NCBI RefSeq assembly: GCF_031877795.1
Contig: NC_133932.1
Coordinates: 80,217,937-80,281,936 of the forward strand
Source: Strix aluco
Lineage: Eukaryota; Chordata; Aves; Strigiformes; Strigidae
Length of the DNA stretch: 64,000 nucleotides
Reading direction: 5' to 3'
How positions within the stretch are numbered: the stretch's first letter is position 1; every line of letters begins with the position of its first letter. The notes below the pieces were generated by a model, which did no database searches, had not been told where the DNA came from, and saw nothing but the letters and a program-made list of their open reading frames with translations. Both the position numbers and the translations under genes were made by a program. Below are positions 40,201 to 50,294 of this stretch, piece by piece.

Positions 40201-43200
40201 CTATTAGTTGTCAGAATAACTGGCTAGACTGTACTCAGCACAGTTGCAAGTTCAAGCACATACACCATTGCTATTATTTTATCCTATTTAAAGCCTTCAA
40301 AGCAATAGCGTATTTTCTATTTCTGTTTAGCAAAATCTGAAAAAAAAACCTTCTTCGAAGTACGTTTTACACTTGAACAATTTTCAATTCCAGTAATACT
40401 TACTGATGTGAAGTCCTGCTTCAGTTCAACCACTTTACTTAAATCACGAATTGCTGCTTTAGATTTGCCCATGGCCAAGTACACTGTGGCTCTTCTGTAA
40501 TAAGCAATGTAGTTATCAGAGTCTCCCTCTGCAAGTGAACAAAAAGTAATCAGAATACTATTGCAAAGCAACCAAAACTTTGGGTACAGCAAAACTGTAA
40601 TGACTAAGAATATGTTATCTGACTTTTAAGCCACTGGAAAAAATGGTATTTATCAATAAAACATAACGTTTGTAATATTATCCAAGCAGTGCTTTCTACA
40701 CAGTTTGATTATTTAATAATAAAGATTACAGAAAACACAGTAAATGCCAAATAATTAAGAGTATTGAAGGTGAAATATGTACATGTTTTCCAGCTTTGTA
40801 GAGGAAAACAGCCACTACATACTAACTCTTTACCTCCAAGTGCAGGCCTACATTTGAAAGCATGTTAATTCATCATTCTCCATCCCAGTCCCTGTCCGTG
40901 ATCTAGGATGCAAGCAAATAATCCCCAAATGACCAATGTGTTAGTCCAACGTCATCACAGACGCATAAACGCTTACACCATCTATTGAAATAGCAGCAAC
41001 TTCTTTAATATTAAAGCGGGCACCAACAGCCCCTCTTAACAGCAGACAAATGCATGTACATTATTAAAACCTGAAGACTAATTTCCAGGCTCACATATTC
41101 CATGTCGTCTGCCTGTCAAACTTCCAAGATCCAGCAATTTTAACATTCTCTAGGCTAGCACATATACGTACACCCTTCCAGAAGGCAAACACCAGTCTCT
41201 GAAACTAAGAAGAATTTTCTTAATATTCTTCTCTATGCAGTATTTCAAAGAAACACGTGACAGTTACTGTGGGCTCTCAGGGAGGGGTAACTCAGACCAC
41301 CCAAACAACCATATGCAGTAGAAGACAGTAAACTTTTTACTGTGCTATTAAAGAAAACATAATGGTCAATCCAGAATTTGTAGACAAGAACATCTATATC
41401 TGAGGAATAAAACAAGTATTTCTCTTCCTCACCTCATTTGAGGTTAAAATTAAGCTTTAAAATAAATGAACAAACAGCATTGCTAAAAATTTTATGGTAA
41501 CCAAACTTCATAACTGGCCACTTCCATCTCCAAAACATTAGTTCAGTTCTCACTGGAAAAGGTATGTGCACCCTTTCTCTACAATGCCTTGGCTGTGGAA
41601 ATGCTAGTGTCCAGCACGGAAATTTAATAACTCCCATGCCATATGCCACCTAGCACACCAGCATTATGGACATCAAGTAAATTCAAATGTTACTACCTTT
41701 AATAAAAGGAAGTCCTACTGCATACAGCTGTGTAGAGTAGGCGCAAATCAACAGCTGAAATTAAGGAATTTTATTAATACACAAAGGATGAAAGACAGGA
41801 AAAAGCTAACCTAGAACCCACGTTCCAGCACCACATGATGATCTTTCTGACAGAATATGGTTTTGTCTCAGTTCCCCAGTAACAGTAATGAATAGTAATT
41901 GACATTTACCCAGAGAGAAGGCATAAGCCATCAACCTGACGAGATTGAAGAAAGAGTTAAAAATCTGAAGAGAAAGGAAATGGACAGTAGCTTTCTTCTA
42001 TTTTAGATGTTTGCAAAAAAGAAAAATAGGTTGGCTGAGGCAAGACAAAAAGATCCATTTACCTCACAGTCTACAATAATGCAGTACAGGCAAAAAAACA
42101 ATTAGAGAAATTTCCTCTCCCCTCCTCTACAAACACAGTAGACAAATTGTGCTTAAAATAATTTCAAAAAGGCAAAATACAAAGAAGAAAAAGAAGTCTG
42201 ATGAAAGTTGAGGCAATCCGGCTCAAATCAATATCCAACTAAGAATCCCATCAAAATCACAACAGAGGTGGTCACACTGTAGTTCTACCAGGTGCTTGAG
42301 TGTTGCTGGCAATGCTGAGTTTCATCCCATGGAGGCACCTCACTGCCCATCCCACCTCACACCCCTGCTGCCTTTGCACCACCACAGACTGAACTGGACT
42401 TTTCACCAAATCCAAGTTAAAGCTTGCCAACCAATAATAAAGGAAGAAACCATGCTGTAACACTAACCCTGCTCAGATTGCAAAGGAGTGCTTTGGCAGC
42501 GACACACAAGGCAAAAGGAGTAACAGACCGCCTCTTGCTGGAATGAGAAGCTTCCTTAGCACAGAAAAAGGGGAAGATCTCCCCCCCCCACTCCCTTTAT
42601 ATAAGGGAAGTTAATCTGAGAGAACTCACAGAAAATATTAATAATTCAGAATCAGCAGATATTTCATTTACATATCACTGTTAGACCAAGGCATAAATAG
42701 AAAAGTTTTAATAGTATGACTCATTAATGTGTAACAACTTGGTATTATTGTTCTCACAGAGAAAATGATGCACTTGTACACATTATAACAAAGTCCAAGA
42801 ACTTAAAAAAAAAACCCAAAACACCACGCAAGTGAGAAATTGTAGTGTTAATGGACACTGCTCTTTACTGGTGCTGTCTCTACGCTTCAATGCGGCAAAA
42901 TTACTTTAATAGAACAAACACTTAATGTCTCAGTTTGTTGAAAATGCAGAACACCAAAACAAGAACTCAGTCACTAGTTGAGTATAAGACAGTGACAGTT
43001 CAGTATCTCAAACCTGTCGCATCAGTTTCACTGAAGCATTACTCACTTCAAGATTTAATTAAAAAAAAAAGAGACTATTTTAAGCATTGAATTTTTTACA
43101 GTGCTAGAGAGAAGAAAGCATGGATAAATTCAACCTTTCAAGGACATACTTCGAAAAACTTCATAAAGATAAAACCTAATCTTGATGGGACTAGATACAG

Positions 43201-46200
43201 GCAATACCTCATCAAACGATACCACAGTCCATTATAATCGCTTTCATACAGCTAGCTTGCAGAACAGCCGTGACTTCGTGTTCATGTATCATGTAGTTAA
43301 TTTAAGAGTTTCTTTTACCAAAATCAAAGCATAAATATTCTACTGCATCTCTGTTGGCTCCTGTCCAAACTGCTGTATAAAGGTGCCCCAATTTTTGACA
43401 CTCATGGAATGCAATTTGCAAGACAGCAGGATACTTAATAAAGCAAATAGGAAAAAAAAAACCCCACCCAAAGGCATTTCAGTGCAAGAGCCACTTTCCT
43501 GAGATACATACCTATAGCTGCATGGAAGTGAGACAAAGCATCTGCTAGCTGTCCAGCAGCCAATAACTTCTTTCCCATTTCAAGCTGTTTCTCTACTTCT
43601 GCATTTATTCCACATTCAGCTCCTTAAAGAAAAACAAACAAACAAAAAAAAAATAAAGGTTTAGAATGACCAGTTTGATTATACCAAATGCATAGTGATA
43701 ATACAATACAGATAACAGTTATTGATGTTGAGGCAGAAGCCACATTTTCCCATATCAAAATAACCTGCAACTTAATAAACATGTAGCATATGTCTTCCCT
43801 GTCCTAAAAAGGGATGTCAAAGTAAATAGATAAACACTGTAAAGCACCGCATTGTGAGAAGGTGCCAAATATGCATTTCTATTCCTGTCTACACATTTAG
43901 TAACATACTTCTGCACATCAAGCTTTATATATCAACTATAAAAAGTTTGACAAAATACCCTTCTATGTGGGTTTTCAATTTCAAAAGAATCTGGAAAAAC
44001 ACTCATAATGCACACATAGCAAATATAAAAAGGCTTTAAGTTAAATTTTGTGACCCTACTGATAACTTAGGAACACACTGAGAACTGTTAGCTACTTCAG
44101 AGATCCGCCTCTCATCTACTGCACTTCTGTCTCATCTTTATTTCCAAGGCAAACTGTTTCCAGAGCACAAGTTTTGATATAAACAAAATTCTCACTCCCT
44201 TTTCCTTTAACCAGTAGTATGAAAATCATACTGAAGTTGTATGGTTTTGAAGTGTCAGTTTTAATTTAAAGCTAATAACTTACTACTGCTCAACCAACAG
44301 GGAAAGACTATTGTTGAGAACTGAGCAGCTGAGTGCAAGAACATGCTGTACCATACATCAATTCAACCACAGAGGTTTTTCATTTGTACTGCTTCCAGCA
44401 TTCTTCAAATCAGGACAGAATTTCACTGCAACTTGTCAGTTTATGACTATTAAAACTTTCACACTATAAACAATTTTCTAAGAGCATATCCTATGCATAA
44501 ATTTAAGCAAGGTAATATATTAAAATCCCAAATACCTTACATTAGAAAACAATGAACTACAATTACTAGGAATCAGTTTCTTTCATTCAGGTTTTGTATC
44601 AAGCTAATTCAGATAGGCCCTTGAATTAATCTTTAGTATGAAAGTCGTTTCTTAAGAGTCTGAATAAAAACATTATACTACACAGATTGAAGGAAAGTAT
44701 ATCAAAACTTCTCACACTGAAAGGTGATTAATCTAAGTATTTGTAATGAAAGAACAATAGTTTCTGATCATCAAGCCATCAAGGTTTTAGAACTAGGAGC
44801 TCTCAGCACCTGGGATCATAATTTAATTTTCCTTCCTACTCCTTAATACAGTTAATAATTATTTTAATTCCACAATATAAGAAAATCATTGAGCTGTCCA
44901 TATTAAAATGAACAAAATGCCCTCTGTATCCACTGGAAAAAGCTCTATCTGCTAAAAGATTGGTAATAATTCAGGAAACTGGATTCAAAGGCTTCAATTC
45001 AATTATTTGCTTTAGAACAGTGACAGTAAATAAATTCCTTTTTTTTAATTAATGGAAATTACTTTATAAAATAAGCCCCAAATTTCCAGTCAGTATTTCT
45101 TTTGTTTAAATAAAGTTAAAATAGTAGTTACTTATCATATAGTCAATTTGGGATCTTATTAAATGATACATTTTAAAATCCATTCTAGATATGTATAGCT
45201 CTGAATAAAATATAAATAGCTCCACTGATAGTAGAGAAGTATTTCTTGACTAATCTTTTCTCACACAGTATTCTATTTCAAGGCAGCTTTTACATGAATG
45301 TCCAATTATCAGACAAATGGTGATCAAAGCTTTAAGCTAGTGAAGAAGTAAAATGGCAAAGAAGAATGTCTGAGTAGTCTAACATCCTCTAAAATGACAA
45401 AGCACGCACTGGAATAAAACAAAAAGAAACCAAAAAACCCAACAACAAACCCACCACAACAAAACCAAAACAAAACTGGAAAACAAACCCACCACAAATT
45501 TCCCTGACTTTTGAAGTATAGTAGCAACAAATCAGGTATCAAACCATAAACAGACAGAAGTATTCAACATGAGCTGAAACAAAACAAACAAACAATCAAT
45601 CTTAATCTTCATCCCTCCTGTCTCTCCCCACCTATTAGTATTTGAAATCTTTCAAAACTTGTCCGTTTGGAGCAGTATCCTGGAAGTGGGCTGTAAATTA
45701 CTCTTTGATGAACCTTCCAACCGCCTAAACATGGCATTCAATTTTCACGGTCTCAAGCATCTGAAGGAGTGCCCTTGTTTCACACTCAGTCACATCAGGA
45801 AAGCTCCAAGAACAGATTTTCCACAGTAAAATACACCTATACAATTCAGTGTCTTACATATATGTTATGTTAAGTACAGTTTTACAGTTACATAATACTT
45901 TAGGCAGGAGAGCCATCTTCTGCCTTGAAGATACTGATGATAATAAAGGAAATTAAAAAGCTGACCATGAATAGTAAACAGGTAAGAAATAAACGCAAAA
46001 GCAACACGAATAGAGAAATAAGGCAAACTGTGAAAGACGGTAGGTTCCCTGCAGAACAAGGCTAATTATACCAGACATACATTAAAACTTGGCACTGCAA
46101 GTTGCTGAACATCATAAATTGAAGTGGGAATCTCCAGAAGCAGCCTATATAGTCAGTGTAACCATGATGAAAAGTGACATTTACCATAACTACTTGGGAA

Positions 46201-49200
46201 CACAAGCCAGTACACTGACCTGATAGTTGGGCTGTTTATCCATATAAATCTATTGCTTTTTCATTTTCTGGCCGTAGGCAAACAATTGCTCTAAATAAAC
46301 CACTCCACAGTAGACATCTAAAAACTGTTAACATAGGCAGAGGAGTCTAAGGACTCAAATTCTGTGTAACCTATTTGGGTACCTATTCCCTCTTTGGTCT
46401 GGGAATGAACATAAGGACTCAAGTTCAACTGGAGAAAAAAACCAAAACAAAACGAAACCAACCCCACAGAGCTCTTTCCAACAGATAGCCATCAGTGAGC
46501 TGGATACCAAGGGCCCAGCACTACAGCTGAAGAAGCTTTGTATGCTCCAGCAAGAAACTAAATTTATACAAGGGATATGCACGCATACTATTTATTTTTA
46601 AAACTTCCAAGTATTTTGATTTGCATATTATGTCTAAAGCCTGCCTAATTGTTACCTATTCACCAAGGACCTCAGAAAACCACCCACAAGAGCCCCAGCT
46701 GTCAAACCAAGTCAGATATTCTGGATAAATTCAGAGTCTGTAGTGCTCGCACTGATGCAAGAGTGGAAGAGTGAAAAAAATACCCCCAAAACCCCAAACA
46801 AAAAAACCCACCCCAAACTACTCCCAGATAAGAACTGGTACAAACCCTGAGGACTTGAAGTCAGTCAGAAGGCACAGGAAAGATAAGCAGGTGCAGCTAA
46901 CCTGTTTTTCCAGTTAAATACACTCACTTCAAATTAATTATAACTTCCTGGTAAGACTTTTGTTTTATTAGAATAATCGGTACTAATATGTGGGTACCTA
47001 AGTATACAAACTTCCAACTATATTCTCCTATAATCAGCCATATCCACAGTGTAAAAAGCTTAAGAAAGCCTTCCAACCTGAAAACAGTTTCAAGATTTTA
47101 CAGTTGTCTACACACTCCTCTTTTTCCCCCTTGTAGAATTTCCACCTACTTTTTTTTTTTTTTTTAAATCTTGTCCCCAAGCTGGGCAACAGGACTATGA
47201 AAATAAACAGAATTAGTTCCAACTGTGTACCACTAACAGAATTGTTTGAAAGACAAAGAAGAAACACACATGTCACTAGTCTTAATTACAATGATCTAAT
47301 TTTTTTTGTTGTTGTTGCCTAAGCGAGCTTGAAGATTGTCTTGTCATTTGAGTTGGAGATCCTGCTTTTGGGGCAGTCTTAAGTTTGCTGTTCTTTTTAA
47401 ACAGGTTTGGGCTTTGCTTTTATGTGTGTTTGCAAGTGTGTCTGTCAAGGACAAGACTGAACAAAGTAAGAAGTGGACAAGCAGTTTCAGGAGCAATACA
47501 AAAAGGCTCACAAGGAGCCTCAGAGCATCCAGTTGAGCAGTGTGTAACTTCCATCCATCAAGTTTTTACTCCCTCCATTTACAAAGACAGTTGGTAAATA
47601 GAGCTAAGATTGGCAAATCAAAAAGCCACCCCCCTACCCCCCCAAGTATCCTTTGCTATTCGGGGTGAGTAAAAAAACCTCTCAAACCCAGGACAGAAAT
47701 GTACAGCATGGGGGGTGGGAGTGAGAGAAACACTTAAAGCTGGTGGTCTGACAATAACTAACTGAGCTCTGTATACTCAACGCCTGTTTCTTCTTTCTCT
47801 TACTACATTTCCTTTCTTTTACTACTAGGAAGTAGAGGAGAAAGAGGAACAGTGTGGACAAACAACCATGAAGGACGGATCTTCCCAAGAGGTGATTTGT
47901 GTCAAATGGGAGCTTATTCAGCACAAGTTGGGGTATTTGAAGAGGTGGAATTCAGGAAACACAACAATAAAGGCTGAATGGCCCCCTACCACATCACCAA
48001 GCCTTTGAAAACCTTTTTACTGAACTCATTTACCAGCCAGATAAAAATTAGTATTCACATATATCAACTGTAAGATGAGAAGTTAATACAGGCTGACCAT
48101 TCCACTGATTCATGAATCAGATGGCACAAGGCAGACTTCTATAATCAAGACAGCAAGATGCAAACTTAAATGTGAATATGAACACCTCAAAGACCAGTAA
48201 TATTGGGGAAAAAAAATCCAGATACTTAAATAATGTAACCTCCCTAAATTCCCTAACTACACACTCTGGAAAATGAACTCATGAACTAAGAGGTTAGTAA
48301 GTTCAGTAAATAAGATCCAAAACCATTGCATTTCATTCTATTACTCTACACCTTTATTAACTGAAGAAAAATATACCCCAAATTAGGAAACGGGGCTTTG
48401 GTAAGTCCACATAGCCATTAAATCATATACTTGAAATAGGTTGGCAACTCCAAATAAAGAATCTTCAGCAGGAGCATCACTGCCACAATCTTAGGGAAAA
48501 AAAAAAAAAGTATACTTTGATCACAGTTACTATTTTTCCTCTAACACTACCAGAATATACATCCAAAAAAGCAATTCAACACCACAATATGTTGTCTTAT
48601 ACTACAGAGCATCTTTGCCACAGTATGTTCCTGTTGCCACTCAGTCTGAAGTATTCATTAGTTTAGTATATCAACTGAATTTCTAATGTCAAACCCAGGT
48701 CAGTCTTAAATCTACAGACTTATTCTAACTATTGACAGTTTCAGTTCTACTTCAGTCTGCCACTGCCAGTGAAAGAACATTTCTCAGATGAAACTCTGAC
48801 TATGTGCGCAATTGTATAACCAAGTTATAAATTTAACAGGAGCCTGTGAATAAAAGTTTGATCATACAGGTGTTGCTGACAGCATACTCTGAAAGTAAAC
48901 AGGCTGCATAAAGTTCTGATAAACTTCTCTGCTGAACTTCAAATACTAATGGTGAGAGAAAAATCAAAAACCAAAAAACGCACAACAAGAAGTCAGAAAC
49001 ATAAAAAAGTTTCACACCACTGTCAAAAGCCTTAGCAAATTTGCAGGCCTGATACCAATAATGGTTGTGACTGAGGACAACTGAAAAAGCCTTTGAACTT
49101 GGGAACACATAAAATACATACACAAGGGAGAAACTGAACTGGTCAGTATGGAACTGGCCAATGCTGTCACACGGTTGCACTAGAGGACACTACGACGTTT

Positions 49201-49970
49201 TCAGGACCTCACAGTAGTTGGCACCCTATCATCAAGCCAAGGAAAACGAAGCACCCATCAATCTACCTCAGCCAGCACCGCCAGGAATTCAGATAAAGCC
49301 AAACAAGTTGCAAGCAGTGACGGTGCCCTCATTACACACGCTTCGCCACAGCCTTGATGAGGTGGCAGTTCTGCACCTCCCTCTTCCTCACACCCCTTCC
49401 AGCAACACTCCCCGCTCAGGACACCCCGCGGGGGCTGCCCCGCCGTCACGGTGGGGTCGGCCCCTGGGCCTCCCCCCGGTCCGGCCCGGCCCACCCCGCG
49501 CACCGCCTGGCTCAGGCCCGCTGGCTCCCCACGGGCAGGCCGCAGCCCCGCCGGGTCCGCTCCGCTCGCCACCGGCACCTCGGCCCGCCTATACCGGCTG
49601 CCCCACAGCCCGGGCAGACACCCCAACACCCCGCACCGGCGCGACCGCCGCCGACAGCCCGGAAGGAGGGAGGACGATCGGTCATCGGCTCCCCTCAGCC
49701 GGACACCGCTGCGGGCCAGCAGCAGCCCCGCCTCGGTCTCGCTTGCCCCACGTCCCGGCGGGCCGCGGAGGGAAGCAGCAGCCGCCCCTACCGCCACACA
49801 GCTGTCGGGCCGGGCCGCAGCTCCCCCGCGGCGCCCTCCCACTCCCACGCGCGGCCCCCGGAGACGCGGACACTCCCCCAGCCCTCACCCTGGTACTGCA
49901 GGTCGAGGAGCACGAGCAGGAAGGGCAGCGCGGAGCCCAGGCGGCCGGCGGAGGCCGCGGGAGACACCAT
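13083..49970 (-). CDS. DNAJC3: DNAJC3 (P58IPK), ER-lumenal TPR/J-domain co-chaperone; 12 coding exons
   Basis: Twelve exons on the minus strand join with consistent phases and GT-AG introns into 1515 nt (504 codons plus TAG), the same length as the mammalian protein. Seen: an N-terminal hydrophobic segment (residues about 11-24) typical of a signal peptide, a long helical TPR region (about 37-373), then a J domain starting DYYKILG (394-400) with HPD at 422-424 and a Gly/Phe-rich tail ending FKFHFS. Known for the family: P58IPK binds unfolded clients with its TPRs and stimulates BiP ATPase through the J domain; it was first described as an inhibitor of PKR and PERK. The ATG has a favourable context (G at -3, G at +4). 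The frame is open further upstream, so the start was chosen by family length and the signal peptide. No broken exon or missing key residue was seen. Expression is probably ER-stress induced (ERSE at 50047-50065). The C-terminus has no KDEL-type signal, as in the family. Confidence 0.97.
13241..15387 (-). other. DNAJC3 intron 11 (2.1 kb)
   Basis: Intron between exons 11 and 12. It contains a GT-rich tract with a potential G-quadruplex near 14688-14705. No transposon was recognised. Confidence 0.75.
14688..14705 (+). repeat. G-rich GGGT repeat, potential G-quadruplex
   Basis: GTGGGTGGGTGGGTGGGTG lies within a longer GT-rich stretch (about 14660-14780): four GGG runs separated by single T loops, an arrangement that favours a stable quadruplex. 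It lies on the strand opposite the DNAJC3 coding strand, in intron 11. Confidence 0.7.
15388..15536 (-). CDS. DNAJC3: DNAJC3 exon 11 (residues 404-452, J-domain core with HPD)
   Basis: 149 nt, phase 2 in and phase 1 out, CAG acceptor and GTAATG donor. It encodes [20 protein letters not shown] and [20 protein letters not shown]. The HPD tripeptide at residues 422-424, needed to stimulate Hsp70/BiP ATPase, is intact. Confidence 0.96.
15537..16376 (-). other. DNAJC3 intron 10 (840 bp)
   Basis: AT-rich intron between exons 10 and 11. Nothing else was recognised. Confidence 0.75.
16377..16509 (-). CDS. DNAJC3: DNAJC3 exon 10 (residues 359-403, last TPR and J-domain start)
   Basis: 133 nt, phase 1 in and phase 2 out, AAG acceptor and GTGAGA donor. 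It finishes the last TPR ([20 protein letters not shown]) and opens the J domain with [12 protein letters not shown], so the TPR-to-J linker is encoded by one exon. Confidence 0.95.
16510..21261 (-). other. DNAJC3 intron 9 (4.75 kb)
   Basis: AT-rich intron between exons 9 and 10. A coding-like island on the plus strand at about 19299-19590 is listed separately. No other gene or complete repeat was recognised. Confidence 0.7.
19299..19517 (+). pseudogene. Unidentified coding-like island in DNAJC3 intron 9
   Basis: An open frame of 73 codons on the plus strand, without a start Met until 19419, contains [20 protein letters not shown] and [20 protein letters not shown], a charged, helix-like sequence unlike the surrounding intron. 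It ends at TAG 19515-19517. One frame over, the sequence continues [11 protein letters not shown], including a basic KKRKV cluster. A strong 3' splice-site-like sequence (pyrimidine tract and CAACAG) lies at 19366-19391. It may be a decayed retrocopy or an exon of an antisense gene. I do not recognise the protein. Confidence 0.3.
21262..21382 (-). CDS. DNAJC3: DNAJC3 exon 9 (residues 319-358)
   Basis: 121 nt, phase 0 in and phase 1 out, TAG acceptor and a weaker GTACAG donor. It encodes [20 protein letters not shown] and [20 protein letters not shown], the penultimate TPR region. Confidence 0.95.
21490..21595 (-). CDS. DNAJC3: DNAJC3 exon 8 (residues 283-318)
   Basis: 106 nt, phase 2 in and phase 0 out, CAG acceptor and GTAATT donor. 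It encodes [20 protein letters not shown] and [15 protein letters not shown], a TPR with the conserved CHC segment. Intron 8, between it and exon 9, is only 107 bp. Confidence 0.95.
22530..23035 (-). mobile_element. CR1 LINE 3' fragment in DNAJC3 intron 7
   Basis: The minus strand contains the diagnostic CR1 3' region: GACCTCATCGATGTATATAA, the block around AGGTTGCCTAGAGAGGTTGT, and an end resembling the CR1 3' terminus (AGATCCCTTCCGTCC). It is 5'-truncated and without an open frame. It lies in sense orientation within intron 7 (21596-23315). Confidence 0.85.
23316..23435 (-). CDS. DNAJC3: DNAJC3 exon 7 (residues 243-283)
   Basis: 120 nt, phase 2 to phase 2, AAG acceptor and GTAAGT donor. 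It encodes [20 protein letters not shown] followed by [19 protein letters not shown]. The split serine and arginine codons at its ends join correctly with exons 6 and 8. Confidence 0.95.
23436..25466 (-). other. DNAJC3 intron 6 (2.0 kb)
   Basis: AT-rich intron between exons 6 and 7. It contains a short purine/pyrimidine run near 23995-24013. The 129- and 100-codon frames around 24484-24983 overlap on opposite strands and resemble no known protein. Confidence 0.7.
25467..25648 (-). CDS. DNAJC3: DNAJC3 exon 6 (residues 183-243)
   Basis: 182 nt, phase 0 in and phase 2 out, AAG acceptor and GTAATT donor. It includes [20 protein letters not shown] and [20 protein letters not shown], two central TPRs. 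The sequence is very close to the mammalian exon. Confidence 0.95.
25649..26939 (-). other. DNAJC3 intron 5 (1.3 kb)
   Basis: AT-rich intron between exons 5 and 6. No additional feature was recognised. Confidence 0.75.
26940..27092 (-). CDS. DNAJC3: DNAJC3 exon 5 (residues 132-182)
   Basis: 153 nt (51 codons), phase 0 at both ends, GCAG acceptor and GTAAGT donor. It covers the acidic linker ([20 protein letters not shown]) and the start of the next TPR ([20 protein letters not shown]). The intron 5' of it in the gene (intron 4) is the longest at 12.2 kb. Confidence 0.94.
31849..32455 (+). mobile_element. Solo LTR (607 bp) in DNAJC3 intron 4, target duplication TACAC
   Basis: It starts TGTACCAG and ends AAACCACCACA, flanked by TACAC at 31844-31848 and 32456-32460. 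Inside are TATAAAG at 32114-32120, a CATATGACGTCTGCTCAG promoter block and AATAAA at 32237-32242, in the order expected of an LTR in plus orientation. The end sequence relates it to the other TGTCCTGGTTT-type LTRs here. It is antisense to DNAJC3. Confidence 0.85.
33410..34547 (-). mobile_element. CR1 LINE, 3' 1.1 kb (RT C-terminal half to 3' end) in DNAJC3 intron 4
   Basis: The minus strand encodes reverse transcriptase pieces [40 protein letters not shown] and [12 protein letters not shown] (the catalytic F-x-DD block), then the CR1 C-terminal region to an ATTCTATG 3' end at about 33412-33419. It is 5'-truncated at about 34547 and broken by frameshifts. It is very similar to the copy at 58650-59790 on the other strand. 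Confidence 0.9.
34596..35076 (+). mobile_element. Solo LTR (481 bp) in DNAJC3 intron 4, target duplication AGGGT
   Basis: It begins TGTCCTGGTTTCGGC and ends AAACCACGACA, whose ends form an imperfect inverted repeat (TGTCSTGGTTT). AGGGT is present at 34591-34595 and 35077-35081. TATATAAA at 34779-34786 gives the plus orientation. This end sequence is typical of a class III (ERV-L-like) LTR family common in neoavian birds; the family assignment is from memory of the motif. Confidence 0.9.
35507..36099 (+). mobile_element. Solo LTR (593 bp) in DNAJC3 intron 4, target duplication GTCAC
   Basis: It begins TGTCCTGGTTTTG and ends GGCCACGACA, flanked by GTCAC at 35502-35506 and 36100-36104. It shares blocks with the LTR at 34596 (TTCCATATCAT, TCTCAACCTACGAGTT, CATTTGGCTGCTGGCCA), so it is the same or a sister family. 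The position matching its neighbour's TATA box reads AGTAGATAGATGAGG, so the box appears lost. It contains a TAC/TTA-rich tract near 35926-35955. Confidence 0.9.
39265..39339 (-). CDS. DNAJC3: DNAJC3 exon 4 (residues 107-131, TPR 3)
   Basis: 75 nt, exactly 25 codons, phase 0 at both ends, CAG acceptor and GTAAGT donor. It encodes [20 protein letters not shown] followed by DFKNV, a TPR segment matching the family codon for codon in length. Confidence 0.95.
39340..40403 (-). other. DNAJC3 intron 3 (1.06 kb)
   Basis: Short AT-rich intron with GTAAGT donor and CAG acceptor. Nothing else was recognised. Confidence 0.75.
40404..40528 (-). CDS. DNAJC3: DNAJC3 exon 3 (residues 65-106, TPR 1-2)
   Basis: 125 nt, phase 1 to phase 0, CAG acceptor and GTAAGT donor. 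The translation includes [20 protein letters not shown] and [20 protein letters not shown], with the alanine, glycine and tyrosine spacing expected of a TPR. Confidence 0.95.
40529..43511 (-). other. DNAJC3 intron 2 (3.0 kb)
   Basis: AT-rich intron between exons 2 and 3. No coding exon, RNA gene or clear repeat was recognised. A C-rich run lies near 42580-42590. Confidence 0.7.
43512..43622 (-). CDS. DNAJC3: DNAJC3 exon 2 (residues 28-64, start of TPR 1)
   Basis: 111 nt between an AAG acceptor and a GTATGT donor, phase 1 to phase 1. It encodes [20 protein letters not shown] and then [17 protein letters not shown], which is the end of the signal-peptide region followed by the first TPR helix pair. 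The match to the family is clear over the full exon. Confidence 0.95.
43623..49888 (-). other. DNAJC3 intron 1 (6.3 kb)
   Basis: AT-rich intron bounded by a GTGAGG donor and AAG acceptor. It contains low-complexity CA-rich tracts (for example 45418-45500 and 46775-46825) and short T runs. No gene or complete mobile element was recognised. The rightmost 500 bp belongs to the CpG island. Confidence 0.75.
49889..49970 (-). CDS. DNAJC3: DNAJC3 coding exon 1 (residues 1-27, signal peptide)
   Basis: The start ATG is at 49968-49970 on the minus strand. The exon encodes [20 protein letters not shown] and continues to LQYQ, a hydrophobic signal sequence for ER import. It ends with one base of a glycine codon before a GTGAGG donor. 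The same frame stays open upstream to about 50321, but that part is GC-rich and unlike the family. Confidence 0.95.
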
Positions 49971-50046
49971 CTCCGCCGCCCCCCCGACGCCCGCGGCGAC
50001 AGTGGCGGCGCCCCGGCCCAACGGCTCCAACTTCTCCGGGGTGGGT

Positions 50047-50065
50047 CGTGGGCGTCGCTGATTGG
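50047..50065 (-). promoter_or_regulatory. ER stress response element (ERSE), CCAAT-N9-CCACG
   Basis: On the gene strand the sequence is CCAAT, nine bases (CAGCGACGC), then CCACG: an exact match to the ERSE consensus bound by NF-Y together with ATF6/XBP1. Its proximal edge is 77 bp upstream of the DNAJC3 ATG. This is consistent with known induction of P58IPK by the unfolded protein response. Confidence 0.88.
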
Positions 50066-50282
50066 CTGCGCCGCGCGCGCGCGCGCCCTCCCACTCGCCC
50101 CTGGCGCTCGCCGAACGTGGACACGGCGTGAAGGCGCCCGTCCGCGCGACGCCGGGCCCCGCCTGCGCGGGTGGAGGCGGGGGGAGAGGAGGAGGGCGTG
50201 GCCCTGCGCCTGCGCAGCACGACGGGGCGGGGCGCCGCCGCCACTGAGCTTGCGCGTTAGGGCGGCCTCGCCCCCACTGCCC

Positions 50283-50294
50283 CGCGCATGCGCA
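50283..50294. promoter_or_regulatory. NRF1-type palindrome CGCGCATGCGCA
   Basis: It matches the NRF1 consensus YGCGCAYGCGCR exactly and lies in the DNAJC3 CpG island about 310 bp upstream of the ATG. A second near match, TGCGCCTGCGCA, is at 50205-50216. Such pairs are common in CpG-island promoters; occupancy is inferred. Confidence 0.55.
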
